Source: Pinus tabuliformis
Taxonomy: Eukaryota > Streptophyta > Pinopsida > Pinales > Pinaceae
NCBI GenBank assembly: GCA_031772625.1
Contig: CM062810.1
Coordinates: 451,484,014-451,548,013 of the forward strand
Reading direction: 5' to 3'
DNA length: 64,000 nucleotides
The position numbers and the translations under genes are program-made. Shown here piece by piece: positions 12,200-23,735 of the stretch; the first letter of the stretch is position 1, and each line of letters opens with the position of its first letter. The notes beneath the pieces were generated by a model that saw nothing but the letters and a program-made list of their open reading frames with translations, had not been told where the DNA came from and did no database searches.

Positions 12200-13569
12200 G
12201 ATGCCCGATGAACATCTGTTTGCTATCTCAGTACTCTCTCCATGGTTTGCTGATATAACAAACTACCTTGTTTCAGCGCAGTTCCCTCCGCACTTATCCT
12301 CAAGAGAGAAGAGCAGAATCATCAGAAAAAGTGCCTCATTTACTTGGATCGAGGGCAACCTGTTCAAGCTTGGCCCTGATCAGATCTTAAGGCACTATGT
12401 AAGGGAGGAGGAAGTCTTTGATATCCTCCTCACCTATCATGATGGGCCTTGTGGAGGACATTTTGCAGCGAAGAGGACTGCCTTCAAAATCCTGCAGGCA
12501 GGCTACTATTGGCCCACACTTCATCAAGATGTCAGAAGGTATATCAGCCAATGTGACCGATGCCAAAGAATGGGGAAACCGACTCAAAGGGATGAGATGC
12601 CTCTCCAACCTCAAGTGACTCTTGAGCCATTTTAGAAGTGGGGTATGGACTTTGTGGGTCCAATAAACCCTCCTTCGAGGCAAATGTCTTACATCAGTGT
12701 GTGTACTGACTACTTGACAAAGTGGGCAGAAACTAAGGCAATCAAAGCAGCCAGAAAAGGTGGCTGAGTTCTTAAGAGAAAACATCTTTTACAAGTTTGG
12801 CTACCCAAGAGAGCTAGTCACCAATCAAGGAAGCCAGTTCACATCCAACTTAATCGAAGACCTACTAGCTCATCACAGAATCAAGCATAGGAATTCCACC
12901 CCCTATCATCCATAGGCAAATGGGCAAGTGGAAGTCACCAACAGAGCATTGGAAGGGATTTTGACTAAGGTGGTGAGCAGCAGTAGGAAAGATTGGGCAG
13001 ATCGCCTGGTTGAGGCCACATGGGCTTACAACACAACCTGGAAGACCACCACCGACTTCACACCTTATGAGATGGTCTATGGGAAGAAAGCTTTCCTGTC
13101 CATTGAATTTGAATACAACACTTTGAGGATGGTAGCTCAGCTGGACCTAGATCTCAGCCATACACAACAAGAAAGGTTATTGCAGCTGAATGGACTGGAC
13201 AAGCACCGAATGTAGGCCCTCCTTCACTTAGAAGTGGTTCAACTTCAGAGAAAGGTGTGGCATGACCAACACCTCAATCAAAAGCAATTCCAGCCAGGAG
13301 ATTGGGCACTGTTGTATGACTCTAGGCACAAAGATTTCAAGGGGAAGCTGAGAACCAGATGGATGGGACCATATGCAGTGGAAAAATGTCATGACAATGG
13401 ATCTGTTCTTATTCGGACCATTGATGAGGAGGCCATCCCCCTGCTTGTCAATGGGCATCGACTGAAGATCTACAAGAAACCTCTCTCAAGACAAGAGTTC
13501 ATCAAAACTGTGGAGAAATCAGTGTTGGTCATAGAGAAGGGTTCTACCTCTGCTTTGGGCATACCCTGA
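12200..13569 (+). pseudogene. Integrase of element B (zinc-binding, core, C-terminal domain)
   Basis: The H2C2 zinc-binding part is at about 12,430-12,580 (YHDGPCGGHFAAKRTAFKIL, then CDRCQRMGKP). The core with its DDE-type layout follows at about 12,640-12,960 (TDYLTKWAE near 12,705 is legible). The C-terminal domain is at about 13,230-13,480 (FQPGDWALLYDSRHKDFKGKL, RWMGPYAVEK, VNGHRLKIYKKP). No chromodomain is visible after it. Integrase joins cDNA to host DNA. The frame ends at 13,569 and a non-coding, repeat-containing spacer begins immediately. Several breaks are present. Confidence 0.88.
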
Positions 13570-13617
13570 AAGATATAAAAAAATAAAAAATTTAAAAATA
13601 AAAAAAAAATTAAATTA

Positions 13618-13825
13618 AAGATCCTTGGGTGAAAACCTTTTTGAGGCTCCCAAGGTAGGTGGTAGGGGTGAAAACCTCATTGAGGCGCCCCTATTGTCTT
13701 TCAAAAAAAAAAAAAAAAAGATTTGAAAAGATCCTTGAGTGAAAACCTCTCTAAGGCGCTTAAGGCAGATGGCAAGGGTGAAAACCTCATTGAGGCGCCC
13801 CTACTATCTTTCAGAAAAAAAAGAA
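13618..13825 (+). repeat. Duplicated block with four GTGAAAACCT...GAGGCGCCC units
   Basis: Two tandem blocks lie about 109 bp apart. Each contains two sub-units of the form GGGTGAAAACCTCATTGAGGCGCCC (starting near 13,627, 13,668, 13,736 and 13,777, 41 bp apart within a block). Poly(A) runs separate the blocks. The CCTCATTGAGG part is self-complementary and could form a short hairpin in RNA. The block begins about 50 bp after the pol stop of element B. Confidence 0.8.
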
Positions 13826-15501
13826 AAAAGAAAGAAAAAAGAAAAAAAACAATAAGCAAAAAAGACAGGGACAACAAGTTTATAATGTGGCAATGCATGC
13901 AGGTTGCAGGTATTCTATGAAGGAGAGGTGGTCTCTCAACTCAGAGCCAAGGATCCTTATCATGCTGCCAGGAGACCTCACCAGCACCTCCTCCAAGAAT
14001 ACTCATCTTCTCCAAGGTATGGGCACGATTTCATCACAGCTTAGTCTTCTACAGGAAGTTACAGACTTTCTACAGGAAGTTCTGTATTTCTACAGGAAAC
14101 TTCCTGTAGAAGTTTTGGACGGCCCAGAACTAATTGTATGAGAAGATCTAACGACCAAGGTCTGGTATGGATGCATGCAAGCTACCATTTTCTCCCTCAC
14201 ACACTGTTGTCACCTCCTTCTACCACCCCTGTCGACATGCAATGAAGATACCTGCACAATCAAAGCAGATCAATGAATTATCAAGAGGAAGCAATTCTGA
14301 AATGAAAGAAGATGCTGAGATGCCATGCAATACTCAACCCAGCTATCCAAAGGCCCTATGAGCATGATCGTGATGCCGCTGTCTTCATCGTTCAGCATGC
14401 ACCCAAGGAGGAAAAACTGCTACAGGACATCCTGCAGGAGTCCCGTAGCAGTTAAGCCAACTAGAGTGTACACCATTCAAGCGCCTGCAACATGCAATGA
14501 TAACACGGGCACATGCAGCCGAATCATAAGCTTCATCGTCAGCGGCCTGTGAAGAGGAACCTCCGGGCCTGTGCAATCAAGCAACAACAAACAAATCTAG
14601 TAATCATCGTCCAAAAGCCTGAAGAATCATGTCGCGGCCGCACAGGTAAGTGCCTTGCCCTTTCTTCCGTCGAATTGCATGAATTTTACTTTGAAATGTT
14701 TACAAGTGTGAAGTAAATGGGTTGAGCGGTCGTATGGCCATTCGACTAGCCACATCGACTAGTCAGCTGGTCTAGTCGGACGTGTAGAATGGTGGCCGTG
14801 GAAAAAGAACGGGTAGAGGACACGTGAGAACCGTACAGTCGGGGAGAAACGAGTTGTAACAGAAATGACGGCGGCGGATCTGCGGGGAATGATGCGGCAG
14901 GAAGGGAACTTGCAGAAGAATGATTGAGTGACGTCGTCCAACGGTCCGACAGGGACAGCTCACCGCCGTGCCACAGATTCCGCCGGATTCAAATCTAATC
15001 GGCTAGATTGCCACCCCACACATTTATCATTCGTCGTTTGAAAGTCGAGTGAGCATCCGGATTCCTCTAAAGCTCGACACTCCAAGTCTTCGGCCGTTCG
15101 AACACCTGTTAAGCAGCACAGAGAGCGCAGACCCACTGCAGTATCCTCCAGAATTCGTGCGCTGCTTCTACAGGAAAGCTGCTTCTACAGGAAATTTGGT
15201 TCCTCATGTCAAAAGGTGGCGGATTAAAAAGGTAAGCCTAAACCTTCCATGCAATTGGTTTCGAGGGTGGCAGAGTCGACGTTCTACAGTCTGGTCATAA
15301 AAAAATTGCAAGTATTGTCTGCCGTTTGCATGAATTGTTGTCCTACAGGATGTGAGTTATAATTAATCTGTGTTAAGGCTCATCGGGAGATAAGTTTTCG
15401 TGAATTTTATGCGTGGTAGAGGCATAATTCTACGCTCTGTCCCAGTAGGTCAATTTTTATTCCGCACTCGCCACCTCCAGCTAACGCAACAGTTTTTCAC
15501 C
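13826..15501 (+). other. Spacer between pol and accessory ORF of element B, rich in CTACAGGAA motifs
   Basis: No clear coding sequence is present. CTACAGGA(A) recurs at 14,049, 14,070, 14,090, 14,420, 15,168, 15,185 and 15,343, with one inverse copy at 14,101. A self-complementary CGACTAG...CTAGTCG stretch lies near 14,755-14,780. The middle (14,700-15,060) is GC-richer. Splice-donor-like CAGGTAAGTG occurs at about 14,642-14,651 and AAGGTAAGCC near 15,230, with pyrimidine-plus-CAG acceptor-like sites before 15,502. A spliced message for the accessory ORF, as proposed for other plant elements with env-like ORFs, is therefore possible but unproven. Confidence 0.5.
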
Positions 15502-18369
15502 ATGCCGGGTGGGTTCATCAGAAGGGAACCAACCGACTCAAAAAAACTAAGAGAGAATCCTAAGGTGGTGGAGCTGTTCACGCAAGCGCAATGGATGTCG
15601 TTCTGTGACAAATTGCAGGGCTATGACGATGAGGTGGCAGAGGAGTTCTTGCAAGCTCTGAAGCCGAAATAAAAAACATTGGCCACCGTCAACTTCAGGG
15701 GTTTGAGTCTCAAACTCACCCCACAATTCATCAGCCGAGTTACTGAGCTCCCAATGGGATTACAATGGGATAAAGAAGAGAGGAAATTGGGCCATAAGGC
15801 TAAGAAGGAATTCTTCCCCCCAGAGGAGGAATTCTCAGAAGATAAAAACGGGGTTCGTAGAACCAGCTTACTGCCCCTTTGGAGTGAAGTTAGCCTCCAG
15901 ATTATGAAGTACATCACCTGCGAAGGTCGGTTTAGCATTGTATATGGGTACCATTTTCGGTTACTCACGGAATTAAGGCATTAGATGGACCTACCTGTAG
16001 AAAACAAACTATGTATCCCCTACTTTCTACTACAGTCTATGATTGAATTTGCCACCAAGTTGAAAGAAGGCACACCAGACTAGGTAGCCCACCATGGACT
16101 CATTAAACTCCTTGTGGAGTATGCGCTCCACGCATACAAGGTTCCTATCTCATGGGAAGCCTTCAGGAATTTGACCAAGGATGGTGATATAAAGATGTTG
16201 ACCGAAGAGCTCTGTTCATCCAGTAGTGAGGAGAAGGAGTTAGTGCCCGCAGGGAAGAAAGAAAAAGGCCAGAAGACCACGACCACGGAGCAGAAGAAAG
16301 AGAAAAAGAAGAAACAAGAGAAAAAGGGTGCCAACGAGAAGGATGACACACCCATGTTGACGGCCAGAGAGAAAAGATTACAAAGCAGAGTGGACAAGGC
16401 TGAGCAGGTCCACATCAGCAAAGGCACCTCGACAGCAGCCGCAACCAAGTCAAAAAGTAAAACACCGTCAGCAAAGCAAACTAAAGTGGTGCCACCTGTT
16501 CCTACAGAAAAACCGAAACCGGCTTCTACAGGAAGCCAGAAATCAACTGAAAAAGGGTCTTCTACAGGAAGCCCTGAGAAAGTGAAACCCAAGGAGAAGA
16601 AAGTTGACATTCTTGCAAGGGAGGCAACAGCCGTTCTGGCCGCCCTCAGTACACCTCCTAAGCCAAAGGAGAAGAGAAAGAGGGAGGCCCCTCTATATTC
16701 TAAAGCTCGAAGAAGTGTGAGAATAAAGACGGGCAAGCCACAGCCTCCATCCAGCAGCCCAATCACTATAGAGGATGCCCCTACTTCGCCCAAGGAGAGG
16801 TCCCCCTCAAAGATATCAGTCACCTATGAGAGGGGGAGCCCAAAGTAAAATACTTGGAAGGATAGGTTGGACCGGTTGGCCTCAAAAACCCGGCTACAGG
16901 ATGCTGAGGATGCTCTACAGGAAACCTTAGCCTGGCTTAAGGAGACCGAGAGGATGGAAGGAGAAGCACCCTCATCACCACCGAGGGAGGGCGAAGTAGA
17001 GCCACCAAAAGAAGTAGAGAAAGAGCATATTCCAAAGCCTAGCCCTCAGCCAAGTCTGAGTTCATATTACAACTTCTTAGAGGCTCGCAAAATTATACCT
17101 CAGAAATTCACTGTGCCACTATTCTTTGCATTGGAGGAAGAGAGAGTACGTACACACACGTGGATGAAAATAGCCAAGTCAAAAGGTGTGGCTGACATAG
17201 GTCCCTTGGAGGAGCAACTCAAGGAGGCCAGAAGTGAATTAGCCATGGCTAAACACGTGGCAAATTTCCAACGAGTGTTCCTACAGGAAGAAAACGAAAA
17301 GCTTAGATTGCAGCTACAGGAGCTGAGGACAGGAACTTGTACATCCTCCGGGGACACCACAGCAGAAAAACAAGGCAAAAAGGAACTGCACACCGGTCTT
17401 GGGGAGCCAACCTTGCATCTACAGGAAGCAGAACAGTAAGCACAAATTGAGGTGCAAGCTCTCAGACAACAGCTGCAGCAAAAAGAGGCACAATTGGCCT
17501 ACATGGCCAGTTGGGCCATGGATGCTATACAATGCAGACAGCCGGACAAATCCTATGGCCTGTACCTGAAATACCAATGGATGCAATTTCAAATCAATAC
17601 CTTGGCGCAAAGGGGTATCTCTCAGCTCCAAGGCCCGCAGCAATTCACTGAATTATGCAGTACCAGCTCATCGCAGGATAACACCAAATTAGCAGAGTTC
17701 TACCTCCATAATTTGGCCCTACCTAATGTAATTTCATGGGATCCCAATATGGACTTAGGAGATATGCAATTAATGGCATTTGCCTCATGGTTGAACCACG
17801 AGGACAAAAGAGCAGCAGAAGCCAAAGCGGTCATGAACCGAGAGCTGAATGAGCCATTGCTAATTAGAGCAGAACCAGGGGATCCAGTTGCACTAATCTC
17901 AGCACACCAACACTTGTCCACCGACCCTCAAGATTCATTGAGATATATGGATCAGCAGGCCCAGGCCATAGCGCATTTTGAGGACATGGAGAGATTGTTA
18001 GGAGACAACTCTGTCCAAACTTGCACCCGCAGATGGAATACATTGGCCCACAGTCTGAAAATCTGAGAGTATCATACCCCAACTCGGATGAGGGAAGCTC
18101 TAGTATGGGTGGCCCTCTATATGAAATCCATGCAAAACCTCCAGGCCAGCTAGATTGGCCTCAAGCTAAGCCCACCACTGCTGCTAGGATTGATGGAAGG
18201 CAGCACAGAGAAAGATGATAATGAACAGTGGGAAGAGGTGAACAGAAAGGTTGGGTTCCATATCAGCAAGGAGGACACTACTACAGAGGCTTGGGATGTA
18301 AGGGTGGCAGTAAAGGCAATGAAGGATGAGGAGCTGGACTAGTTGCTCAAGGATGAGCAAATATTTTAG
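15502..18369 (+). pseudogene. Accessory ORF region of element B: globular N-terminal part, K/E/S/P-rich middle, coiled-coil C-terminal part
   Basis: The start is the ATG at 15,502 (CACCATGCC). A globular first part (to about 16,170) has the motif VNFRGLSLKLTPQFISRV near 15,690. A Lys/Glu/Ser/Pro-rich, probably disordered, part follows (about 16,200-16,850), then helical, Gln/Glu/Leu-rich sequence (about 16,860-18,060). No pol motif, signal peptide or membrane segment is seen. It ends just before the polypurine tract, so in B it lies between pol and the 3' LTR. The CTACAGGAA motif runs through it in two frames, read as STGS near 16,530 and 16,565 and as LQE near 16,920, 17,285 and 17,420. Function unknown. 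Broken, with about five breaks. The 247-residue antisense ORF here is a shadow. Confidence 0.7.
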
Positions 18370-18370
18370 C

Positions 18371-18377
18371 TGGGGGG
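18371..18377 (+). other. Polypurine tract of element B
   Basis: The run TGGGGGG directly precedes the LTR start TGATGATGAGCC. Polypurine tracts prime plus-strand DNA synthesis and sit immediately 5' of the 3' LTR, so this fixes the 3' LTR start and shows that the accessory ORF of B is outside the LTR. Confidence 0.75.
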
Positions 18378-20468
18378 TGATGATGAGCCCCAAATTTGGT
18401 AACATTTTGGGCTCATTTGGCCTACTTACTCTTGCCCAACCCTTCATTTTTCATCACTTATGCATCATTTTTTAGTATATTCATGTTATTTGTAGGAAGG
18501 AGGGCAGTCACTATTCCTAGGTGGTTAATACATGTTTATTTCAGGTTTTTTGACATTAAATGGAGAAAAACCACGCATATGAAGGCAAGGAGACAACCAA
18601 GGTGGCATTGAGGTTTTGTAGGAAGGTTGTCCACAACATTGAATGACCTTCCTCGTGATCTCCACCCACAACTCCGAGCTCCAACAGCTATCACCATCGA
18701 GCTAGAAGGCAGCCAACGGATTCTAAGGGAACATCAGTTTACTTTTAGTTGGTCAGCCAAGCCCCACTAATTTAGGAGGCCAGCTTGGCCCTCATAATGT
18801 ATAAATATTAAGGCTGTAGCCTTCGATAAAAAACTTTTGAAACTTTGTTGTTTATTCTAGACTACGAGCTGATAGCTCTGTTTTGCTCTTTGTAAGCCAT
18901 TTTTGGCATGTTATCAGACTTTTGACTATTATCTTTTAATGAATAAGCAGGCAGATTTGAGGCAGGTCTGAGTTCTTAAAGGAGCTTAAGCTCTCAGGGT
19001 TGGGCCCAACCTGAGAGCCTAAGGCTTCCTTCCTTTGTATTGTTACCTTTCTTTCTTTCAGCATTTTATTTCTTTTCCTTTACATGCACTTGGAAACACA
19101 GTTTGCTGAGTTGAATTTCTTGATGTAATTAAGTAGGTTAGTTTTATGGATAAAATTCTTTCAGTAGTTTATATTAGAGTAAAGGGATTAGAGTTAATCA
19201 GAGCTCCAAAAAGGGTTGATTGCACACTCACTTCCACCTCTGTTTAGAGATTGGGATTACAGCCCGTACCACCCACCAAAAACACAGTTTTACATGTTCA
19301 TACAATCTTTAATGCAATGTTTTTGGTTGTAGCAGCATCCATGCGTTCAGATCTTGTGAAATGAATCGTTGTTTCAATGCCATGCAAGAGTTTCCTCACA
19401 AAATCACATTGTTGTTCTTTGGTTTCTAATAAAACAATTAGAGTAGGTTGATGACATTTCGGTTATACGCAAGACAGGGGTGATTTGTTTCATTTACACT
19501 GCACAGCACCACTCCATCGTTTCCTTATCCTTCTAAGCTATGCCTAGGCCATCTCCTTATCTCCCAGTTAGATCATTTGCCTCCCAACTCTTCTATCATC
19601 CACGTTGATTTATCTTTTCGGCCTTCCATTGCCTCTACCCTCCTCTAGACCAACAAGCTTTACACACCCCCTCTCCATCTCATATCTCTATCCATAAGCC
19701 ATCACAAGCTGCCCTCCTACTTCCCTGTCCATCCACATTGCCTCTTCCACCCATCCATCACCCAAAAATCATATTGCAGAACATCCTGTAGAAGTTAGCA
19801 GACTTCCTGTAGAAATCCTGAACTTCCTGTAGAATCCCCTACAGACATCCCGTAGAAGCTTGTAAACACGGCTGCCAGGCATCTGAACTTTGTGAACTTC
19901 TGTGGAATGATGTTAGGGATCCCTTAGACCCTCTTAGAGTCCTCCTGACCTTTTCCAAGCCTTCCTCCCCTTGATCTACCCCTGCACAGTCAAGACCCAG
20001 TAAGAAGCACAGTCATAATAACTCCAACAACTTGAGAAAAAATACAAAAACATATTCTCTTCAGATGAAAGTAGTTTAGACACATGCATCTCATCTCAAT
20101 AGAAGTAATGGCATCACTTTTAGAAGTTGCATTCCCACCATTGCATCATAAGGATTAAGCTGGTAGAATTAGGGTTTACTAGGGTTTCCATGTTTTGTTG
20201 GCTTTCAGTTCATTCTTGAAAAGTAGGTTGATTCCCTTTGAGATAGCTTTCATTCATCACTTAAAAAGATTCTTCTAAGAACATATAGAAGTTGGCTTGA
20301 GCCCTAGCGGACTTGTGCCAGCTGACCAAGTGACAGTTGCAGCAAGAGTTAGTACTTGTGCATACAGCACTGTCGCTTCCAAGTTTGTTACGAACTACCA
20401 GGTTGATAAAATTAGAGAAGGAAGCTCCAGGAGTTGTAGCATTATTGCTACAATACTGGAGCCCACCA
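18378..20468 (+). repeat. 3' LTR of element B
   Basis: It begins TGATGATGAGCCCC after the polypurine tract and ends near GCCCACCA, aligned with the GCTCATCA terminus of D's LTR. At about 2.09 kb it matches D's LTR in length. The TATA box lies 422 bp from the start in both. Near its end it carries a run of TTCCTGTAG motifs (19,784, 19,804 and 19,824), the inverse complement of the CTACAGGAA motif of the B spacer and ORF. No coding sequence is supported inside. Confidence 0.8.
18800..18807 (+). promoter_or_regulatory. TATA box in the LTR of element B
   Basis: TATAAATA lies 422 bp into the LTR. In element D, TATAAGTA sits at exactly the same offset (43,243-43,250). The conserved spacing supports this as the element's promoter, with U3 upstream and R just downstream. 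Confidence 0.7.
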
Positions 20469-20908
20469 ACACGCTTGAAGCAATCACAGTAGTTTTCAAG
20501 TAAATTTCCATGCTTATTTAGTCCAGATAACTAGATGTTAGATGCAATGTTAAGTTAGGTCTCTTTTGCAAGAAATATGTCTCTATGATTAGCTGCATGA
20601 TTTCATGTCACTTTATAGCACCTTCCCATTTAGCACATTTGTTTCCTAGAATAGCCAACATTTCCTTTGTTCATTAAGTGTAATTTTGATTTTACTATTT
20701 GGTAGCCAAACTCCTTCTAGTCAATAGAAGACTTCTTTGAAAAACTCTAGTGGTCTATCGCCCCAACAAAAAAGTGACAAGAGTAGACCATTGCATCTAC
20801 TGTGTATACAACACTCTCACCTCTACATTTTTATGAACCTCGACTTGATGAAGTAAAGTTTGTAGCCCTAGGAGTGTTAGCATTCTTACTGAAATATTGG
20901 ATCTCATC
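20469..20908 (+). repeat. 3' end of another B-like LTR
   Basis: From about 20,795 to 20,908 the sequence is similar to the last 110 bp of the B and D LTRs (ACAACACTCTCACCTC, then GGATCTCATCA), and it ends with the CTCATCA terminus. No primer-binding site follows, so this looks like a 3' or solo LTR end. It directly abuts the B LTR, which suggests that B inserted into or beside an older relative. Sequence after 20,908 belongs to G. Confidence 0.5.
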
Positions 20909-21454
20909 ACCCATTTTTCAAAAAGACGTCTTTTAGGGCCTTAAAACAACTCTGTAAGTTTAAGGCCCGAAAAACTGATAAAAATAGTAAATTGTGCTAC
21001 AATTAATAAAATTGAAAGAAGGTCTATTGGGGATCAAGGTGGAATAGGTGGGTAGCTAATAATGTCCACCTAGATCAATCCCCCCCTTAGGAAGCAATGG
21101 TTTCCATTCTATTGAGTGCCTCCATGAGATGGGGAAACTTCTGTTAAACCTTGTCCCTAGTGAGCCACTTGCCTTGGTGCAAGAGTTGGCTAGGTTTGAC
21201 AACCTAATATAGTTGGACCCTCTTTTGGAAACGTTCTTGACATGTGTGTGCATGATCTAATTATTTTGGCATGTTCCATGCAGTGTCGGTTGAGCTTTAT
21301 TGGTGTTAGTTGTTCGAAAATAAATGATGCTTTCAGTAATGCTGGAAAGTATGTCCAAAAGTAGTTGTCACATTGAACCCTAAGTGAGATCCAAGGAATG
21401 AGGAAATCTTAATCTCAATAGCAATGTCTCTCACAACTTTGGTGATGGTGTAAG
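20909..21454 (-). mobile_element. Element G, 3' portion: end of pol and LTR start (minus strand, fossil)
   Basis: On the minus strand, remnants of the Ty3/gypsy integrase C-terminal tail run from the F insertion point down to about 21,120. They are followed by a polypurine-like AAGGGGGGGAT (about 21,079-21,091) and then LTR-like sequence down to about 20,909. The reading context continues across element F to 27,897, where the integrase GPY-type region stops. This shows that F inserted into G. A similar 3' end is seen at 30.1-30.6 kb. Heavily broken and old. Confidence 0.6.
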
Positions 21455-23269
21455 TGACCTGAGTTGACTCAACTCTCAGATTTAACCAAAATCTTTTACT
21501 TTGGTGATGTGATTAGAATTGCATTTAAAATAGCATAAAGGAACATAAATGCATGTTGTAAATAATAAGGAACATGACAATCATCAACAACATAAAATAA
21601 CAAGACGTTGATAATGGAGTTCGTCTAGGAGGGACTACGTCTCCGGGCCCTAGTGTCAAGATGGTGTAGGCCGGTGCATTAAGTACTGTCAATAGTGATG
21701 ATGTACATACGTGGAGATGTCACTATCATACAAGGAAAATGCCCTCACGCAAGAGTGGCTCCACGATATGTTCTGCTACAAGAACTCTGAGTCAAAAAGG
21801 ACTCCTATCAGTATGACATAAACTCATGCATAATGATAACGAGCATCCCGCCAACATGGCATCAAAGGGATCTCAATGCAAAAATACATGGTGATACATG
21901 AGTATCCCATCAAGATGACTACAAAGGGATCTCAAACAAAACATGACGAATCATGAAAACGAGTACATCCCACATATGATTCCATGTCACATTAAGAAGG
22001 AATCATGAAACAAGTAAGAAAATAAGATCCCACATCAAACATCAAATAGGGATCTATGCAACGCAATGCATCTCATATAAAAAATAAGTACATGAACACA
22101 CTACATATACCTCACATCCTAGGGCCATCTAAAGAAAAGGATGTCAAACTGCTGAATTTGGCTGTACCATCAATCATGTGGCATTGGATCTCATGGAAAT
22201 GATTGCTCACTCATGAATGTTGACACCTGCATTCCACTTTGAAAAGTGGGAAAAAAATGAAATGATCAAATGGAAAATTTGAATTTACCATCAGATTTGT
22301 GGTGTCGAATAGTGTAAAATCGACTATCAAATTTCTGAATTATGAGAAAGTGAAAATCTAGGGCTTAAGGAATCTTTTAGATTCCCATAGATTCTTCAAA
22401 TATTCCCTCTTCCAGTTCATTTGAGGATCTGTTTCTCAAATCAGGAAATAGACTGCACCATCAGGTTCGTGTCATTGAGAGGTGCATGATTGACATAAAG
22501 TTTGTCCAATTTGGATACTGGCAAAATTTCAGCCTCCGAGGAATTTGGAAGATTCCCTCAAGATTCCTCAAGATTCTCCTCCACTGGGAATCTACAAATC
22601 TCCTACTCAGAAGGCGAATTTGATCTCTCCATAGTGCTCCATATGAAAATCTAAGAAAAGTTACTGTAACCTTGGTTACAGTCTGATAAAATGAATCTTT
22701 ACCTCCTCATGGAATCTTTAAGATTCTCTGCAAAAATTTTGTCTCGAAAAACGTGCCATCATTTTTCCTCCTGGAACTGTGTCATGCTTGCACTGCTCAA
22801 AACCACATTCTTGGGTCCTCTCTCTGTTCGCCGTTCTGTTGTTCGGTCCTCCGTTCTCTTGCAAATGAGTGTCGGGTTTATATAATATAATGGAAGCAGA
22901 GTTAACAAGGTTGAGCCCCATGGCCCAATAGTGGCAAAGGCATTTACGATGGTGGAGGTCAAGGGTTCAAATCCTGACCCCTCTAGAATTGGCATGTTAT
23001 ATCTATTTTTTATTGTTTACATAACACATTGAATAGGCACGTTGTGCATTTTGGGTATGCGATTATGTTTGATATTAATATTATGGTGGATGTTGGAGGG
23101 TGTATTAAATATGGGGTTGTTTAAAACCATGGGGTATATGGTTATAACAACCATACACGAAAAAGGAATTTAATCCAACCGTATTCATTTCAACAAAATT
23201 CATTTTAACTTTTTGTTAGGTTATTTGGATGGAATCATATTAATTATTATATATATCTATATATATATA

Positions 23270-23344
<75 letters not shown>

Positions 23345-23735
23345 CTTTTTTTCTATGGTTATTAATAACTAAAAAATGATTTTTTTATTATATTTTCCTT
23401 TTATGATATTTTCTTTTTTGTTGTCCTTTTGCATGATTAAAGAGGCGAATGAGGAAATGGCTCGTGTCAGAGGTTGGTGGGCTACTATGGATCCCAGTCT
23501 CTCACTGTGATGCCATGTGGCATAATGTGGGCCCCTCTTTTCCCTTGTCATGTCAATCTTTGAAGAGCTCTATCTTTTGCATATGAGTTCGGTGTGATGA
23601 ACTATTCATGTAGTTACAATCAGGAAGGAGAGATATTCAACATGAACCTAGTTCGAGCACAATCCAAACACTTTGATTTTTTACCCTTCCTGAGTCCTCT
23701 TGGATTTCTGCATGTGTATGGAGCCACTTGGATCA
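21455..23735 (-). repeat. Left (3') LTR of element F
   Basis: It aligns along its length with 25,728-27,896. It is about 110 bp longer, mainly because of a (TA)n expansion at about 23,253-23,342. No coding sequence. Confidence 0.85.
23253..23342. repeat. (TA)n microsatellite
   Basis: About 90 bp of TA repeat with two TC interruptions near its start. The matching place in the other LTR (about 27,490-27,508) has only a short TA run, so the expansion happened after F inserted. Confidence 0.95.

Larger units (their letters stand above)
8290..20468 (+). mobile_element. Element B: Ty3/gypsy LTR retrotransposon with post-pol accessory ORF (fossil)
   Basis: The order is gag, protease, RT, RNase H, integrase, repeat-rich spacer, accessory ORF region, polypurine tract and 3' LTR. 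The 3' LTR (18,378-20,468) is defined by the polypurine tract, by a TGATGAGC start matching the GCTCATCA end of element D's LTR, and by its similarity to D's LTR. The 5' LTR is not in the window, probably because element A sits between it and gag. The domain order places B outside Ty1/copia. The Ty3/gypsy lineage is not certain, though the accessory ORF after pol recalls the Athila/Tat group. It is broken, with roughly eight to twelve breaks, yet most domains are easily read. Element D at 42.8-49.7 kb is a more decayed relative. Confidence 0.85.

Noticed and set aside
13690-13860. Poly(A) runs as LINE or SINE tails
   Set aside because: They lie inside a duplicated spacer block of element B with no LINE or SINE body and no target duplication.
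16080-16823. 247-residue antisense ORF with Phe/Leu/Ser-rich composition
   Set aside because: It mirrors the Lys/Glu/Ser/Pro-rich sense sequence of the B accessory region; composition bias alone keeps it open.
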